A stretch of DNA of 64,000 bases, taken from the NCBI GenBank assembly GCA_002353575.1, contig DEJQ01000033.1, forward strand, positions 7,022-71,021, read 5' to 3'. Source of the DNA: Prevotellaceae bacterium UBA2744. GTDB taxonomy: Bacteria > Bacteroidota > Bacteroidia > Bacteroidales > Bacteroidaceae. Under the pieces are notes generated by a model, which was not told the origin of the DNA, made no database searches, and saw only the letters and a program-made list of their open reading frames with translations. The first letter of the stretch is position 1. Every line of letters begins with the position of its first letter. Below, piece after piece: positions 34,184 to 42,360 of this stretch. The position numbers and the translations under genes are program-made.

Positions 34184-34753
34184 TTACCTGATTTCTGCTT
34201 TCACGTTTGTAATCATATTCTTGTGAGCCTCGTCCGGTTCTGTTATGGCTGATGTCAGTGTGATGCTGCCAGCCTTGTCCTTCGCCTGGAACGAACCGCT
34301 GTATGTGACGATGCTGCCCTGATACAGTGTGGCCTCCACCACGATCTTGTAAGAGCCCTTCTTCACGGTCTTGCCCTTTTGGTCAGTGAAATCCCATGTG
34401 TATGTCTGTCGTCCGTCGGCCTGCGGAGTGGCACCGGTGAAGGCATCAATCTGCTCGTCTGTCAGGTTGTTCGCCTTTACCGTCTTCACCCACAGCGGTA
34501 CGCAGTTCGGACGCTTCTGATACCCGCGCATGGGCTCTTCGTGTCCCCTGGCGCGTCCCTTGGTGGTGAACGAGGTGACGAAGAGAGTCTTCACGACCTC
34601 TCCCTTTTCGTTCTCGATCCATACGGCATACTGGTTCGAGCCCGGACCGCTCTGGCGCTGGTAGTCGAACGATACTTCCAATGTCTTTCCCTGAACCATG
34701 ACAGGCATAGCCGCTAGCATTGCAGCAACAACTGCATTGATTATCTTTTTCAT
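34184..34753 (-). CDS. DUF2271 secreted protein
   Basis: 189 residues with a signal peptide (cut after VQG). A single beta-sandwich domain includes SNQYAVWIENEKGEVVKTLFVTSFTTKGRARG, RPNCVPLWVKT, IDAFTGATPQADGRQTYTWDFTDQKG and GSYKIVVEATLYQGSIVTYSG, the DUF2271 pattern. In other bacteria the domain sits beside iron-regulated PepSY or flavin-transfer (ApbE-type) genes; none is present here. First gene of the DUF2271-small ORF-PHP unit. Confidence 0.88.
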   Translation of the reverse strand: MKKIINAVVAAMLAAMPVMVQGKTLEVSFDYQRQSGPGSNQYAVWIENEKGEVVKTLFVTSFTTKGRARGHEEPMRGYQKRPNCVPLWVKTVKANNLTDEQIDAFTGATPQADGRQTYTWDFTDQKGKTVKKGSYKIVVEATLYQGSIVTYSGSFQAKDKAGSITLTSAITEPDEAHKNMITNVKAEIR

Positions 34754-34821
34754 AAACGTATAAGTTGGTTGTTGTAAAAAAAATGTCTGTGCAAATGTAG
34801 AGTTTTCTTTTCAAATATTGC

Positions 34822-34829
34822 TACTTTTG
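34822..34829 (+). promoter_or_regulatory. -7 box TACTTTTG before the DUF2284 gene
   Basis: Exact TAnnTTTG match 30 bases before ATG 34860. It overlaps the longer frame starting at TTG 34818 and so excludes that start. Confidence 0.6.
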
Positions 34830-34859
34830 CAGGCCAGTTTTAATTTTCGTGTCGAATTG

Positions 34860-35405
34860 ATGTCAAATGAGCTGAAATATACAGCAGAACGATACTCCGC
34901 AGATATCGAAGCCGCGGAGTATATCGAGCGGTTCCGCCGTGCAGACTACTTTATGGATTTCTGCAGGCAGTGTCCCAATTATGCCAGCCGCTACGGCTGT
35001 CCGCCGTTCGATGCAGACCCACTCACGATTATCGGGAAATACTCTCGCGTCCGCATCATCGGCATGAAGGTGGTGCCAGCGGACAGAAACCTGCCCCTGA
35101 GCCGTTCGCACGAACTCATGCGACCTGTGCTCGACGGACTGAATCGTGAGCTACTGATTATGGAGCGCGAGATGCAAGGCTTCTGCTGTGCCTTTGCCGG
35201 AGCCTGCCCCTATTGTGGCGGCCAGCCCTGTGCACGAAAGCTGAACCAGCCTTGCCGCCATCCCGACAAGGTGCGCCCCTCGCTCGAAGCCTATGGGTTC
35301 GACATCGGCAAGACCGCCCACGACCTTCTCGGCATAGACCTCCTCTGGAGCAAAGACAATCTGATGCCCGAGTATCTCACCCTTGTCTGCGGACTGTTCT
35401 ATTAG
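34860..35405 (+). CDS. DUF2284 predicted metal-binding protein
   Basis: 181 residues from ATG 34860. Cysteines are arranged as FCRQCPNYASRYGCPPF, then GFCCAFAGACPYCGGQPCARKLNQPCRHPDKVRPSLEAYGFD. That spacing is the DUF2284 (predicted metal-binding, probably Fe-S or zinc) signature. No signal peptide, so cytoplasmic. Two small genes follow on the same strand (DUF1294 membrane protein 15 bases later, GNAT protein after that), likely one operon. Confidence 0.88.
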   Translation: MSNELKYTAERYSADIEAAEYIERFRRADYFMDFCRQCPNYASRYGCPPFDADPLTIIGKYSRVRIIGMKVVPADRNLPLSRSHELMRPVLDGLNRELLIMEREMQGFCCAFAGACPYCGGQPCARKLNQPCRHPDKVRPSLEAYGFDIGKTAHDLLGIDLLWSKDNLMPEYLTLVCGLFY

Positions 35406-35420
35406 AAAGAAATCCCCACT

Positions 35421-35693
35421 ATGTCTATTATAATATATATTGTAGCAATAAACCTGATTACCTTCGCAGTCTATGGCATCGACAAGTGGAAGGCCCGTCG
35501 CTCGAAATGGCGCATAGCCGAATCCACACTTATCCTGCTCACCCTCATCGGCGGTAGCGTAGGTGCGTGGCTGGGCATGCACACATGGCATCATAAGACT
35601 CTGCACAAAAAATTCAGGTATGGCATTCCACTCATACTCATTCTACACTTCTCACTCATCTGTTACGTCACCTGGACTCGGATATTCTTCTGA
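35421..35693 (+). CDS. DUF1294 membrane protein
   Basis: 90 residues with three hydrophobic segments. The pattern NLITFAVYGIDKWKARRSKWRIAESTLILLTLIGGSVGAWLGMHTWHHKTLHKKFRYGIPL is the DUF1294 core (yD+.A......R+.E..L......GG..G...+...H+T.+..F). Inner-membrane protein of unknown role. Lies 15 bases after the DUF2284 gene and 15 before the acetyltransferase. Confidence 0.92.
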   Translation: MSIIIYIVAINLITFAVYGIDKWKARRSKWRIAESTLILLTLIGGSVGAWLGMHTWHHKTLHKKFRYGIPLILILHFSLICYVTWTRIFF

Positions 35694-35708
35694 ACAAAAC
35701 TCAATACT

Positions 35709-36191
35709 ATGGTTAGAAAAGCAACTAAAAATGATATCGGACCCATCATGCAACTCCTGCATCAGGTGAATATGGTGCACTATGCCATCCGTCCCGATCT
35801 GTTCAAGCCGCACACTACGAAATATACCGAACAGGAGCTGGGAACCCTGCTCGCAGACCCTGCCATGCCCGTCTTCGTATATGAGGACAAGGCAGCGGAC
35901 GGCAGCCGTCCTCGTGTTTTGGGTCATGCCTTCTGTCAGGTTGCCGAGGTGAAGGGTCACACCCTCCTGCAGGATGTCAAGACACTGTACATCGACGACA
36001 TCTGCGTCGATGCCGATGCCCGCGGTAAACACGTCGGCACCGCGCTGTTCGACTACGTATGCGACTACGCCCGCTCTCTCGGCTGCCATAACATCACCCT
36101 CAACGTGTGGGAAGGCAACGACCCTGCCTCTGCCTTCTACCGTCACATGGGAATGCGCACTCAGAAAACCACTATGGAAGTGATACTCTGA
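35709..36191 (+). CDS. GNAT N-acetyltransferase
   Basis: 160 residues. The acetyl-CoA binding motif A is LYIDDICVDADARGKHVGTALFDYVCDYARSLG (R/Q-x-x-G-x-G/A type: ARGKHVGTAL), followed by NITLNVWEGNDPASAFYRHMGMRTQKTTME, typical of the family's end. Substrate unknown. Last gene of a small rightward operon. Confidence 0.92.
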   Translation: MVRKATKNDIGPIMQLLHQVNMVHYAIRPDLFKPHTTKYTEQELGTLLADPAMPVFVYEDKAADGSRPRVLGHAFCQVAEVKGHTLLQDVKTLYIDDICVDADARGKHVGTALFDYVCDYARSLGCHNITLNVWEGNDPASAFYRHMGMRTQKTTMEVIL

Positions 36192-36214
36192 GCCGCAGCA
36201 ATTAGGCTTTTTTG

Positions 36215-36252
36215 TCGTGTCCAGAGAAAACCCCCGTTTTCAGTGGACACGA
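36215..36252. terminator. Symmetric hairpin after the GNAT gene
   Basis: TCGTGTCC (36215-36222), AGA, GAAAAC, loop CCCC, GTTTTC, AGT, GGACACGA (36245-36252): two perfect helices around a symmetric internal loop, followed by TTTTGG. A second GGACACGAC at 36446-36454 could pair with the same left arm, so alternative structures are possible. Confidence 0.6.
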
Positions 36253-36295
36253 TTTTGGTGTGTGTTGTTTTTATCATATTCAGAGAATAAATATT

Positions 36296-36367
36296 CACAG
36301 GCATTTATATACACAGGCATTTATATACACAGGCATTTATATACACAGGCATTTACACAGGCATTTA
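36296..36367. repeat. 16-bp tandem repeat
   Basis: Three full copies of CACAGGCATTTATATA (36296-36343) followed by two 12-base versions lacking TATA. It lies between the GNAT gene and the promoter of the LRR gene; near-perfect copies suggest a variable-number repeat. Confidence 0.92.
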
Positions 36368-36397
36368 GCATCTTGTGCGAAAATTTTTTTGATGCTA

Positions 36398-36429
36398 TTG
36401 TTTTGTTTATAAAATAGTTTGTATATTTG
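36398..36429 (+). promoter_or_regulatory. Promoter of the BspA-like LRR gene
   Basis: TTG (36398-36400), 21 bases, then TATATTTG (36422-36429). It predicts a long leader of about 230 nt that contains the structured region 36472-36596. Confidence 0.65.
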
Positions 36430-36471
36430 ACGCCGTGTTCTGAGGGGACACGACTTTTTTGTTTGCTCAAT

Positions 36472-36596
36472 TTTCCTACCGAACTGCGACCTCGAAAGGG
36501 ATTTTATCGAGCAATATCAAACTCATGTTGGAGTATGCGTTTTAAGCGCAGACTTCTCCATAATGAGTTTGAGGCTGTTGCAGGCCTGGTAGGAAA
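36472..36596 (+). ncRNA. Candidate structured leader RNA (unknown class)
   Basis: An outer helix TTTCCTACC (36472-36480) / GGTAGGAAA (36588-36596) stacks on CTGC (36484-36487) / GCAG (36580-36583). It encloses hairpin CTCGA (36491-36495) / TCGAG (36507-36511) and a long hairpin TCAAACTCAT (36517-36526) / ATGAGTTTGA (36563-36572) with inner GGAG/CTCC and TGCG/CGCA pairs. All helices are perfect. It lies in the predicted 5' leader of the LRR gene. It could be a cis-regulatory RNA or a small non-autonomous mobile element. Confidence 0.55.
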
Positions 36597-36666
36597 TATG
36601 GTGGGTCTGCACTTTTTTGTGTATCCATCTGTCAAACTGAAATCTTGAACTTTAAAAATATCTATT

Positions 36667-39252
36667 ATGATGAAAGCCTTGCTATTCTTGGGACTTTTTG
36701 TCGCCAACTTTCTACAGCCGTTAGTGGCTTACAATGAAACCGGCAATTTCACGAAAAGTGAAAAAAAGGTTTCGAAGATGTATTCTGATCAGTTGGAAGG
36801 TGATACATTGACTCTTGCTGAAGAAGGTACATTGGCATTTCTCCTGTCTGAGATGACACCTGAGAAACGTATCAAACATCTGACACTGCGTGGTCCTGTC
36901 AATTGGGCTGACCTTCGCGTGCTAATTGCTTCTGAAGGGCGCTTGGAAAACATGGAATCGCTCGATTTGCGAGACGTAACCCTTGTGCCTGGTGGCGACT
37001 ATTATGCCAGTAGTTCCTATTTTGGCGATGGTACATGGTTTACCAGCTATAACGAATACTACTTGAGTGACAAACGATATGACACTCATTATTCCGACGG
37101 ACTTAGTCAGAATGCAGGGCAGCACCACTGCCACTATGACTACAATCTGGCTGGTGCTTTCATGAACACGAAATTGAAGCGTGTAGTCATGCCGGGCAGC
37201 ATTGACGAAATAGGTGAGTACACGTTTAAAAACTGCCGGCAACTACAGACTGTAGAGATGTCTCAACTACCTGTATTTATAGGTGTACAGGCCTTCGATG
37301 GATGCGAAAGCCTGCGCAGTATGGCCGATCTCAGTAATGTGAGAAAGATGGAGAGCAGTGCTTTCAACGGATGTCAGTCACTGTTCGCTGGCTCAATCCT
37401 AAATCTGAGTTCACTCGACACTATACCCTATCAGGCATTCTACGAATGCGTTGCGATTGACTCTGTGATATTGTCAAAGAACTTGAGGTTTATTGATAGG
37501 CAGGCGTTCTCACGTTGTGGTCTGAGGACGTTCGACATCGATTCATCTGTCAGCATCGGCGAGGATGCTTTCTCAGGGTGCAGTCAGTTGGCAACAGTCA
37601 AACTGTCACAGAACATATCAAGTCTTGGCTATGGTGCTTTTGCCAACTGCAGCAAACTTGTGAACGTGGAGATTTCTCCCGCCATTTACAAAATGCCCAG
37701 CGACGTATTCAGCAATACACCTTGGCTTGATGCCCAACCTTTTGTCAATGGAGTAAAATACGTAGGTCAGGTGGCCATAATGACAGATGGCAGTAATAAC
37801 ATAACATTCCGTGAGGGAACGCTGGGTATTGCCGATTATTTCAATGGGAAATACTATATGGATGGTCTATCCCTGACAGGGGATAATCCCTACTATAAAT
37901 GTAATTACAAGGCTGAGCAGTTGCCACAGAAGATTAAGTTCCCGTCATCATTGCTCTATATCGGCAATTGTGCTTTCTATGGCTGTGGCAACCTAACGGA
38001 GATTACGCTTCCCGAGGGTGTGGAGGAAATCGGAGTATTTAGTTTCGGTGGTGGAGTACCCATTGCCCAGATACAATTCCCAGCCTCTCTAAGGAAAATC
38101 GGCACAAGGGCGTTTGACCAGAGTTCTATAGTGACGCTGACGCTTCCGGCCACCTTGCAGGAGATAGGTTCTCGGGCATTTTATAGGAACAAAAAGCTGA
38201 TGCTGCTTGAGTACAATGTGCCGAGGGCTACAGGCGAAGGTGTATTTGAGTCCTGTACGTTGCTTGAACGTGTGGAAATGGGTGATGAGGTAAGGGAACT
38301 CCCTTGGAGCATCTTTAGCAAATGCTCAAGTTTGCTAAAAGTGAACCTTCCAGACAACCTGGAGAAAATAGGATTTGCAGCATTCTCTGGCTGCAGTAGT
38401 CTGAAGGAGATTACATTTGGCAGTACGGTGACGGAGATACAGGAGAATGCATTCAATAGTTGCAGCAGTTTGCTGACCGTAAGGTCGTACATCAGGGAAC
38501 CTTTTACGACAAAGGCCTTTTCATGGTCACCGACACTTGGGCAGGGTACTCTCTATATACCTTCCGGAACTCTCGAAAAGTATAGGACATTCGAGCAATG
38601 GAGATACTTCGCCAACATCGTGGAGATGGCACGTCCTGAACCGATAGATGTCGAGACTACGATAAACACTGCCAATCTCCAAGGACAGAATTTGTCAGAT
38701 AATGTAGTGGACAACATCTATTACAATCTGGGCGATGACAGTTACGACTCTACCGACGGGAGCATTGTCATCAGCAAAACTACTGATATGACAAAGATTG
38801 TAAACAAGGAACCCGGCTCTGCCGACATCAGGGAGAATTTTACCGGTCTGATACTCAAAGTTGGCAAGGGCAAAGGTCTTATTTCAATAAATACCATGAC
38901 TGTTGGCAATGCCCGTCTTATGATACAAACGGGCAACAATACTCCAACGATGGTCTCGCGGACAGAGAAAGCTGACATAGCCGTGGACTACGAGGTGGAG
39001 GATGATACCTACATCTATATTTGCGCTGTTGTCAGTGGCAGCAATGCTTCGTTCCGTTCTACACGTGCCGGGTCATCAGATGAGGTGCGCATCTATGAAA
39101 TCAGCGTCAATCCCGGTGGAAATACAGGCATCAACGGCATCCGTTTTGACGGTATTCTCGATTCTCCTGTATATAGCCTCTCAGGCCAGAGACTTAACGC
39201 ACTGCAGAAAGGCATTAATATAGTCGATAAAAAGAAGGTAATCATCAAATAA
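36667..39252 (+). CDS. BspA-like leucine-rich-repeat surface protein
   Basis: 861 residues with a signal peptide (cut after LVAY or nearby). Many LRR_5/BspA repeats of ~23 residues follow, for example IGNCAFYGCGNLTEITLPEG, IGVFSFGGG, IGTRAFDQSSIVTLTLPATL and IGFAAFSGCSSLKEITFGS. After residue ~640 a non-repeat beta domain follows, and the end (VYSLSGQRLNALQKGINIVDKKKVIIK) is a short tail common on exported proteins of this group. BspA-type proteins bind host proteins or other bacteria. It has a long structured leader. Confidence 0.92.
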   Translation: MMKALLFLGLFVANFLQPLVAYNETGNFTKSEKKVSKMYSDQLEGDTLTLAEEGTLAFLLSEMTPEKRIKHLTLRGPVNWADLRVLIASEGRLENMESLDLRDVTLVPGGDYYASSSYFGDGTWFTSYNEYYLSDKRYDTHYSDGLSQNAGQHHCHYDYNLAGAFMNTKLKRVVMPGSIDEIGEYTFKNCRQLQTVEMSQLPVFIGVQAFDGCESLRSMADLSNVRKMESSAFNGCQSLFAGSILNLSSLDTIPYQAFYECVAIDSVILSKNLRFIDRQAFSRCGLRTFDIDSSVSIGEDAFSGCSQLATVKLSQNISSLGYGAFANCSKLVNVEISPAIYKMPSDVFSNTPWLDAQPFVNGVKYVGQVAIMTDGSNNITFREGTLGIADYFNGKYYMDGLSLTGDNPYYKCNYKAEQLPQKIKFPSSLLYIGNCAFYGCGNLTEITLPEGVEEIGVFSFGGGVPIAQIQFPASLRKIGTRAFDQSSIVTLTLPATLQEIGSRAFYRNKKLMLLEYNVPRATGEGVFESCTLLERVEMGDEVRELPWSIFSKCSSLLKVNLPDNLEKIGFAAFSGCSSLKEITFGSTVTEIQENAFNSCSSLLTVRSYIREPFTTKAFSWSPTLGQGTLYIPSGTLEKYRTFEQWRYFANIVEMARPEPIDVETTINTANLQGQNLSDNVVDNIYYNLGDDSYDSTDGSIVISKTTDMTKIVNKEPGSADIRENFTGLILKVGKGKGLISINTMTVGNARLMIQTGNNTPTMVSRTEKADIAVDYEVEDDTYIYICAVVSGSNASFRSTRAGSSDEVRIYEISVNPGGNTGINGIRFDGILDSPVYSLSGQRLNALQKGINIVDKKKVIIK

Positions 39253-39281
39253 TGTCAAACTGTTTTTAAAAAAACAGAACT

Positions 39282-40192
39282 ATGAAAAAAACGTAAGAAT
39301 GTTTGCGGCATTGCTGGCGACGCTGGCAATAGCAGCATGTGGAAATGGAAACAGCGGAGAATACAGCGGGCTTTTCGGAGATTTTTTCAATGAGCACTAT
39401 TCCTCTGCCGACACGGATGCCAAAGACAAATTCTATCAGGAGCGCAACGACAAGCTGATGGATAATCCCATACCATTGGAGATTGATGCAGATGTCCCGT
39501 TGCAGACAAATGGCGTAAACAGAGTGGAAAACCCGCTGAACTTCTATTGCGGTGCCCAGATTACCCGTGGAGGTGTGTATCAGATGGGCAGTTGCTGGGC
39601 TGAGCCGGCAACGGAAGACGAGAAGTACAACTTCAATGGGCGTTTCGCACTTGTCATGCTTGGAGAGGACGGAAATGCCATCTACAGGCAATGCGACAGC
39701 TATAAAACATGCTAAGTCGACTGCCTATGGGAGTTATAACGACAGTGCCCTGAAGAAACGCGCATTTACTGTGGGCAAGGAATACATCTACTTCGTGGAG
39801 GCGAACAAGAACAATGCCCTGCGGAGTATCAACAGGAAGACGGGCGAGGTCGGCACGGTTATCCCCGGTATCGCCAATGTCTATGAAGATGCCCGTCCGC
39901 GCATTGACGGTGTGCACGAGTGCGGCGGAAGGCTGCTGTTCTCACTCGAAAAGGGCGGCGTCTGCGTATGGGACGGAAAGCCGGCGAGTTCGACTTCCCC
40001 AAGGACGTAGGACAGACAATCCCCACCGGGCTTTCCCAGCGCTACTACGAGGGGATAAGAGACGAGAGTTTTGTCTTTGTGGATGATTCCGACAACCTTA
40101 TTGTCGTGACTGACAACTCAAAAATCTTCATCTACAATCCCGCCGGTGTCGTAGGATTTGAAAAGGCCAGAGGGACTGTCGTGAAACTCTGA
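39282..40192 (+). pseudogene. Broken lipoprotein gene (beta-propeller-like), three frame disruptions
   Basis: The ATG at 39282 is followed by A7 and then a stop; with one more A the frame joins MFAALLATLAIAACGNGNSG, a good lipobox (LAIAAC). The frame continues to 39715, shifts +1 near 39700-39712 (CDSYK to HAKSTAYGSYND), and shifts back near 39980 (VCVWDG to GEFDFPKD), ending GTVVKL at 40192. The first and last parts share a frame. The segments with repeated Y/F-V-E and NRKTGEV, SLEKGGVCVWDG and IFIYNPAGVVG resemble propeller blades. Possibly a relic of a surface lipoprotein; homopolymer sequencing errors are an alternative. Confidence 0.7.
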
Positions 40193-40269
40193 TTCACTTC
40201 TATAATCATTATAATATGAAGTTGCCTGATCTTGATGAGAGATTAGGCAACTCTCGTATAATCACTCCC

Positions 40270-40488
40270 GCTCATCACGGAAACCGACTGCGTTCATCCT
40301 TGCAACAAACTGCGTTCATCATGGAAACAAATTCCGTTTATCACGGAAACAAACTACGTTCATAGTGTAGAAAACTTCTGTTTATTATGCAAACTAATTA
40401 TTTCCTTGTCGTGAAAATAAATTTCCAAGCCGTGGAAAAGTATTTTTCTGTCTTGAAAATATATTTCCCCGACGGGAAGATTGTTTTT
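40270..40488. repeat. Degenerate 22-bp tandem array, about ten units
   Basis: Units begin near 40270, 40292, 40314, 40336, 40358, 40380, 40402, 40424 and 40446 with a weaker one after, in strict 22-base register. Common core is GTTCATCAcGGAAACaAACT at the left, drifting to TTCnnnnCGTGAAAATAAAT at the right. Units are too close and without spacers for CRISPR. It lies directly before the promoter of an HU-family gene. Confidence 0.8.
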
Positions 40489-40510
40489 AAATATATATTG
40501 TGTAACTTTG
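40481..40510 (+). promoter_or_regulatory. Promoter of the HU-family gene
   Basis: TTG (40481-40483), 19 bases, TAACTTTG (40503-40510): a very good match to the Bacteroidetes consensus. A leader of ~150 nt follows, containing two loose copies of an AACCATGnGnnnnGTGTGAT word. Confidence 0.75.
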
Positions 40511-40668
40511 CAGTGCATATAGACAGATTTTTTCATACATATAGTCTGGTTTTTCCATGCGCACCGACTGAATGAATCAAACGCCCAGACGGAAAGAACC
40601 ATGCGGAGTGTGCGATTAAACCATGTGTATAGAGTGTGATTTAACAATGTGTAATACATATAGATAAT

Positions 40669-41304
40669 ATGGCGCGTTATGTAAAGAAGGAATTGGCTGA
40701 CCTGAACGGGACGGGCAGCACGCAGGCTTGCTATCGGCTGAAGACGATGGAAACGCTTTCGATGGAGGATTTCGTGGAGCGTGTACACTCGTTCAATGGC
40801 GCATTCTCAAAAAGTACCATCATCGGAGTGCTCACTGCCGTGCAGGAGCAGCTGGCGATGGAGATAGGGTTCGGCTACAAGGTTCGCATCGACGGACTTG
40901 GTACGTTCGGGTGCCGTCTCGGGGTGCGCGAGGACAAGGAGATGGACGGCTTCGAGGAGGGAAAGCCCAAGCTGAATGCTCAGAGCATAGAGGTCAGTGG
41001 CATTACGTTCCGTGCCGACAAGTCGCTGGTGAAGGCTGTGAGGCGTGAGTGCCACCTGGAGCGGGGAGGAGAGGAACGGCTGCGCCGCTCGAAATACTCG
41101 CGCGAGGAGCGCATAGAGCGTGCGCGGCAGTATCTGCAGCGGAAGGGATTCATGCACGTGGGCGACTATGCACGGCTCAACGGACTGTCATATACTACGG
41201 CTTCGCGCGAACTCATCGCTCTGGCTGCGTCGCCCTCCGCCTCGGGCATTCGCAGCGAGGGGGCGAAGAGCGGCAAATTGTATCTGCCGGCAAAGGAATT
41301 ATAA
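40669..41304 (+). CDS. HU-family DNA-binding protein with C-terminal winged helix
   Basis: 211 residues. The first ~120 residues are HU-like: MEDFVERVHSFNGAFSKSTIIGVLTAVQEQLAMEIGFGYKVRIDGLGTFGCRLGVRE, then ITFRADKSLVKAV. This is the larger Bacteroidetes HU subgroup with the G-x-x-V-x-I-x-G-L-G-T-F pattern. After a basic linker, RARQYLQRKGFMHVGDYARLNGLSYTTASRELIAL looks like a helix-turn-helix, then GAKSGKLYLPAKEL. Such fusions could bind specific sites. It is preceded by a 22-bp repeat array two helical turns in period, a candidate binding array. Confidence 0.82.
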   Translation: MARYVKKELADLNGTGSTQACYRLKTMETLSMEDFVERVHSFNGAFSKSTIIGVLTAVQEQLAMEIGFGYKVRIDGLGTFGCRLGVREDKEMDGFEEGKPKLNAQSIEVSGITFRADKSLVKAVRRECHLERGGEERLRRSKYSREERIERARQYLQRKGFMHVGDYARLNGLSYTTASRELIALAASPSASGIRSEGAKSGKLYLPAKEL

Positions 41305-41328
41305 CCTAAAAAACATAAAAACGACAAT

Positions 41329-41841
41329 ATGAAGACAAAAGACATTTACCTTGCAGGAGGCTGCTTCTGGGGTACTGAGCACTACTTCAAACAGATTTGC
41401 GGAGTAGTGGAGACAGAGGTGGGATTTGCCAACGGACACACCGACAATCCTACTTATAAGGAAGTCTATACCGATGAGACGGGCTATGCCGAGACGGTCC
41501 ATGTCAAGTATAATCCCGACGCCGTTAGTCTGGAGTTTCTGCTCCGTATGTTCTTCAAGGCTATCGACCCTACGAGTCTGAACAAGCAGGGGCACGACGA
41601 GGGCACACGCTACCGCACCGGCATCTATTACACGGACGAATCCGATGTGCCTACTATCAACAGGGTGTTTGATGATGAGCAGCTGCAGTACGACCAGCCG
41701 CTTGCCGTAGAGCGTCAGCCCCTCTCCCGTTTCTATACTGCCGAGGAATATCATCAGGACTATCTCGACAAGAATCCCCAAGGCTATTGCCACCTGCCGC
41801 AGGCCCTCTTCGAATTTGCCCGACAGGCAAGGGAGAAGTGA
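41329..41841 (+). CDS. msrA: Peptide-methionine (S)-S-oxide reductase
   Basis: 170 residues. The catalytic motif is GGCFWGTEHYF near the start; GFANGHTDNPTYKEV, DPTSLNKQGHDEGTRYRTGIYY and YHQDYLDKNPQGYCHLP are all family hallmarks, the last including a possible resolving cysteine. It repairs oxidised methionine. No MsrB domain is fused. It converges on the comM fragment at 41910 and so marks the outer border of the comM island. Confidence 0.97.
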   Translation: MKTKDIYLAGGCFWGTEHYFKQICGVVETEVGFANGHTDNPTYKEVYTDETGYAETVHVKYNPDAVSLEFLLRMFFKAIDPTSLNKQGHDEGTRYRTGIYYTDESDVPTINRVFDDEQLQYDQPLAVERQPLSRFYTAEEYHQDYLDKNPQGYCHLPQALFEFARQAREK

Positions 41842-41885
41842 ATCCTGAAACCTGAATCTTGAAACCTGAATTCTGAATCCTGTAG
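41842..41885. repeat. Low-complexity word repeat (CCTGAAT/CTTGAAA type)
   Basis: Five loose copies of nCCTGAAn/nCTTGAAn immediately after the msrA stop, in the gap before the first comM fragment. Confidence 0.55.
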
Positions 41886-41909
41886 GTTATAGGTGAGTGT
41901 TTTTCGCTC

Positions 41910-42323
41910 CTATATTCCCTTCTCAGCCCAGTCGCCGCGGTCGAGGTTGCGGTAGCCGATGGCTTCGGCGATGTGCGGGGGCTGGATGTTTTCTGAGCCT
42001 TCCAGGTCGGCAATGGTGCTGGCTACTTTCAGGATGCGGTTGTAGGCGCGGGCAGAGAGCTTCAGACGCTCCATTGCCAGACGGAGCATATCGAGGCCTT
42101 CGGCATCGGGCTCTGCAAATTCGTGGAGCATCCTGTCGGTCATCTGGGCATTGCAGAAGACTCTCCCCAGTGCTCCCTGTTTAGGTAGTGAACTGAAACG
42201 CTCGGTCTGAATCTGATGGGCATGGATGACGCGCTGGCGGATGTTGGCCGACGGTTCGCCCGGTTTCATCTTCGAGAGTTTTGCAAAGGGTACGGTCTGC
42301 ACTTCGCATTGTATATCGATGCG
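41910..42323 (-). pseudogene. comM 3'-end copy 1 (outermost)
   Basis: About 414 bases equivalent to the last ~137 codons of comM (RIDIQCEVQTVPFAKL through to DWAEKGI-stop). By eye it differs from the complete gene (53185-53600) at roughly ten positions, clustered near IHAHQ/IRARK. Homology begins at the conserved LLDRID region and stops exactly at the stop codon. It lies 37 bases after the RhuM-like gene on the same strand. An open frame runs through it but starts with unrelated codons. Confidence 0.92.
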
Positions 42324-42360
42324 TGTGGTGTTTTTATACCTCGGGAATTTATGACAGATA

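Noticed and set aside
33591..34226. Plus-strand frame of 211 residues across the PHP gene
   Set aside because: It opposes three well-supported minus-strand genes, including full PHP motifs.
34818..34859. Extended start of the DUF2284 protein
   Set aside because: A -7 box at 34822-34829 overlaps it, so the transcript starts downstream.
36296..36367. CRISPR or iteron origin
   Set aside because: 16-base contiguous repeats without spacers; no replication gene nearby.
36212..36417. Two overlapping plus-strand frames of 66 residues
   Set aside because: They translate the 16-bp repeat (HRHLYTQAFIYT-like) and have no start signals.
40270..40488. CRISPR array
   Set aside because: Units are 22 bases with no spacers and drift gradually; no cas genes.
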